From Paraflavitalea sp. CAU 1676 (GTDB taxonomy: Bacteria; Bacteroidota; Bacteroidia; Chitinophagales; Chitinophagaceae): a DNA stretch of 64,000 bases. Numbering within the stretch: the stretch's first letter is position 1; the number at the start of each line of letters is the position of its first letter. The notes beneath the pieces are model-generated. The model was not told where the DNA came from. It worked only from the letters and a program-made list of their open reading frames with translations, and did not search any database. Where the stretch lies: contig NZ_JARHUJ010000006.1 in assembly GCF_029223285.1 (NCBI RefSeq), forward strand, positions 310,001 through 374,000, in the 5' to 3' direction. The position numbers and the translations under genes were made by a program. This document shows positions 62,669 through 64,000 of this stretch, one piece after another.

Positions 62669-62801
62669 TTTACAACCAGCTGTAATACAATCGATGTTAA
62701 CAAAGTCACCGCAACGACTCCTGATCGCAACCATTCGTTTGGCACAGTCTTGGTATTTGTAATGCGGAAGACACGAATTATTCACAGTTAAATTGATTAT
62801 C

Positions 62802-62993
62802 ATGAAAGCAAAACATATTCTGGTAGGGATGATTGCTGCAGCTGCTGTTGGCGCATTGGTGGGCACATTATTTGCACCAGATAAAGGAAAAGAAACAAGA
62901 AGAAAGATCCGTGATACAGCCGACGACCTGATGAATAAAATGAGTAAGGGTCTTCGCAAAAACAGCGTTACAGGAAATATGGAAGTCGGATAA
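62802..62993 (+). CDS. YtxH-domain small membrane protein
   Basis: The product has 63 residues from the ATG at 62802; an upstream ATG (62793) adds only MII. A single membrane helix (LVGMIAAAAVGALVGTLFAP) is followed by the YtxH signature DKGKETRRKIRDTADDLMNK, a basic amphipathic helix. The family is widespread in Bacteroidota and Firmicutes and linked to envelope stress, but its activity is unknown. It follows the low-complexity secreted protein after 193 bp and is followed by a structured element (63046-63164). Confidence 0.88.
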   Translation: MKAKHILVGMIAAAAVGALVGTLFAPDKGKETRRKIRDTADDLMNKMSKGLRKNSVTGNMEVG

Positions 62994-63045
62994 TAACCAA
63001 AGGGTACATTTACTCAATATATATCGGTTCATTAGTTATCGTACG

Positions 63046-63164
63046 GAAACTGTCTTACAAGTCCAGGATAGGATGCCGGAATAGCATTTCGGTGTGTGAT
63101 AGAGAAGTATACCACCAAGGTGGGTATTTCAACCTGACGCGACTTGTAAGGCAGTTTCTTTTTT
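63046..63164 (+). ncRNA. Structured RNA element or complex terminator after the YtxH gene
   Basis: An 18-bp stem (63046-63063 pairs with 63141-63158, one G-T wobble) closes about 77 nt. Inside are two further hairpins, at CCGGAATAGCATTTCGG (about 63076-63092) and ATACCACCAAGGTGGGTAT (about 63109-63127). Six T's follow on the plus strand. The layout is a multi-branched structure ending in a terminator-like U-run, between the YtxH gene and a convergent minus-strand gene. It may be a small RNA, a complex terminator, or a decayed mobile element with terminal inverted repeats. The class is not identified. Confidence 0.5.
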
Positions 63165-63192
63165 GTGCTACTTCACGCACGACAGTTACCAC

Positions 63193-64000
63193 TCAATAGT
63201 AGCCTCTAACCAGTAGTTTCTTTGAATCAACGATCCTGCCTGTCGGAGATATAAAACTAACAACATAAGTGCCTGGAATGGGCAGGTACATTTCGATGAT
63301 ATTTCTATCCCGCACAAGTTCTTCTTTTACTTTTCTGCCAACAGCGTCCCAGATCACAATCGTTTTGATCGATGAGGCAATACCTATACCGACAAAGAAT
63401 CTGCCCGTGCTTGGGTTGGGCCATACCAACAATTGGTTGTCGGGGGTTCTGCCAACTGCGACGATATTCGAATATGAAAGCCGGCCACTGAAGTCTACCA
63501 GCTGCAACCGGTAATAGGTAATGCCGGTGTAGCTGTTGGGATCGATCATTTCATAATTGAGGAAGTCGATGCTGTAGCCGTTAAGCGCTTTTGATGTGAC
63601 CGTATCTATATTGGTAAACTCGTTCTGATTGCTGAACCTGCGTTGTACCACAAAATAATTATTGTTGATTTCGGGATTGGTGGTCCAGAACACTTTCACC
63701 TGGTGGTAATCGATACGCACGCCACTCAGCCATACCAGCGTTCTATTGATGCCCCGGTCTCCTTTTCCGGTAAATTTAGTATAGTAAGCGCTATTTGGCA
63801 TCCCGTTCCTGAGCGGCCTGTAATTGAGGCCCGAGTTCAGCAGAAACGCACCAGTGGTAAGTATACCCGGAGAAGGCGTGATCAAGGGGGCTGCAGTATC
63901 CCACATGCCATTGCCGTATTTTGAAATGTAGGCCAGCTTTCGGCCCGCGTTAAAAAACGCCCCTTCGTCTTCGATGAGGTGCTGCAAAGCAATTTCCACA
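63193..64000 (-). CDS. Type IX secretion system cargo protein, C-terminal part (5' end outside window)
   Basis: The reading frame is open to the window edge, and the first visible codon is GTG within the frame, so the true start lies outside. The last 268 residues are visible. A fibronectin/Ig-like region (about 80-170: VFWTTNPEINNNYFVVQRRF, YYRLQLVDFSGRLSYSNIV) leads into a type A T9SS C-terminal domain. LLVWPNPSTGRFFVGIG, then IVIWDAVGRKVKEELV and the end PGTYVVSFISPTGRIVDSKK carry the usual NP, G-x3-V and KKLLV motifs. Such domains direct export across the outer membrane and are cleaved or anchored there. Cargo function is not visible in this part. Confidence 0.9.
   Translation of the reverse strand, partial: VEIALQHLIEDEGAFFNAGRKLAYISKYGNGMWDTAAPLITPSPGILTTGAFLLNSGLNYRPLRNGMPNSAYYTKFTGKGDRGINRTLVWLSGVRIDYHQVKVFWTTNPEINNNYFVVQRRFSNQNEFTNIDTVTSKALNGYSIDFLNYEMIDPNSYTGITYYRLQLVDFSGRLSYSNIVAVGRTPDNQLLVWPNPSTGRFFVGIGIASSIKTIVIWDAVGRKVKEELVRDRNIIEMYLPIPGTYVVSFISPTGRIVDSKKLLVRGYY

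Overview
The window reads as a chromosomal segment of a Bacteroidota bacterium, most likely family Chitinophagaceae. Evidence: repeated TTG-N19/21-TAnnTTTG promoters, large outer-membrane beta-barrel proteins with N-terminal carboxypeptidase-regulatory-like domains, a T9SS C-terminal sorting domain, an IPExxxVDY-family protein, Rho with a charged insertion, and lipoproteins with acidic residues after the cysteine. I see no prophage, insertion sequence, integrase, rRNA operon or CRISPR array. It is a mostly housekeeping and envelope region with a few poorly described pieces.

Layout. 1-1648 (-): a TPP riboswitch with an intrinsic terminator controls a SAM methyltransferase and a translationally coupled AIR-synthase/HypE-like protein that runs off the window. 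1674-9538 (-): two paralogous outer-membrane barrels and a small secreted protein. They are separated by a 1.3-kb stretch with almost no genes that holds degenerate 68-bp repeats and an 11-bp repeat array. 9834-19436: SWIM/SNF2 helicase (-), then M28 peptidase, IPExxxVDY protein, pterin dehydratase and a lipoprotein (+), then rho (-). 19783-26395 (-): ComB-like phosphatase, SRPBCC protein, gcvT, a TraB-like protein, and a PadR-PspC operon with a probable autoregulatory operator. 26950-30812 (-): a second 11-bp repeat array, a COG3014/LpoB-like/small secreted protein operon, and a 2OG-Fe(II) oxygenase. 30941-34311 (+): a tightly overlapping operon of GT-C-like membrane protein, GT2, DUF2304 and methyltransferase. 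34306-36474 (-): orphan exbD and asnS. 36612-40563 (+): ldhA, feoB and a secreted protein. 40800-44946: a lipoprotein, an NTF2-like protein, a HAD phosphatase, an alpha/beta hydrolase and a GNAT acetyltransferase. 45438-54436: a helical-repeat protein (+), a minus-strand run kdsD-manC-exonuclease-ridA-aminotransferase, and recQ (+). 54721-64000: tRNA-Phe, acyltransferase, aminopeptidase P, an Old Yellow Enzyme gene with two compensating frameshifts, a lipoprotein, a low-complexity secreted protein, a YtxH protein, a structured element, and the 3' end of a T9SS cargo gene.

How the genes work together. The clearest functional units are the TPP-regulated pair, the PadR-PspC envelope-stress operon, the LpoB/COG3014 peptidoglycan-related lipoproteins, the surface-glycan operon, and kdsD-manC (A5P for KDO and GDP-mannose for LPS/glycans).

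Starts. For many genes the longest reading frame overruns the real start. I used promoter positions, signal peptides and family N-termini to choose internal starts and say so in each entry. The items most worth checking are the double-frameshifted oxidoreductase, the TPP-controlled methyltransferase/AIRS pair, the two 11-bp-phased repeat arrays, and the PadR operator.
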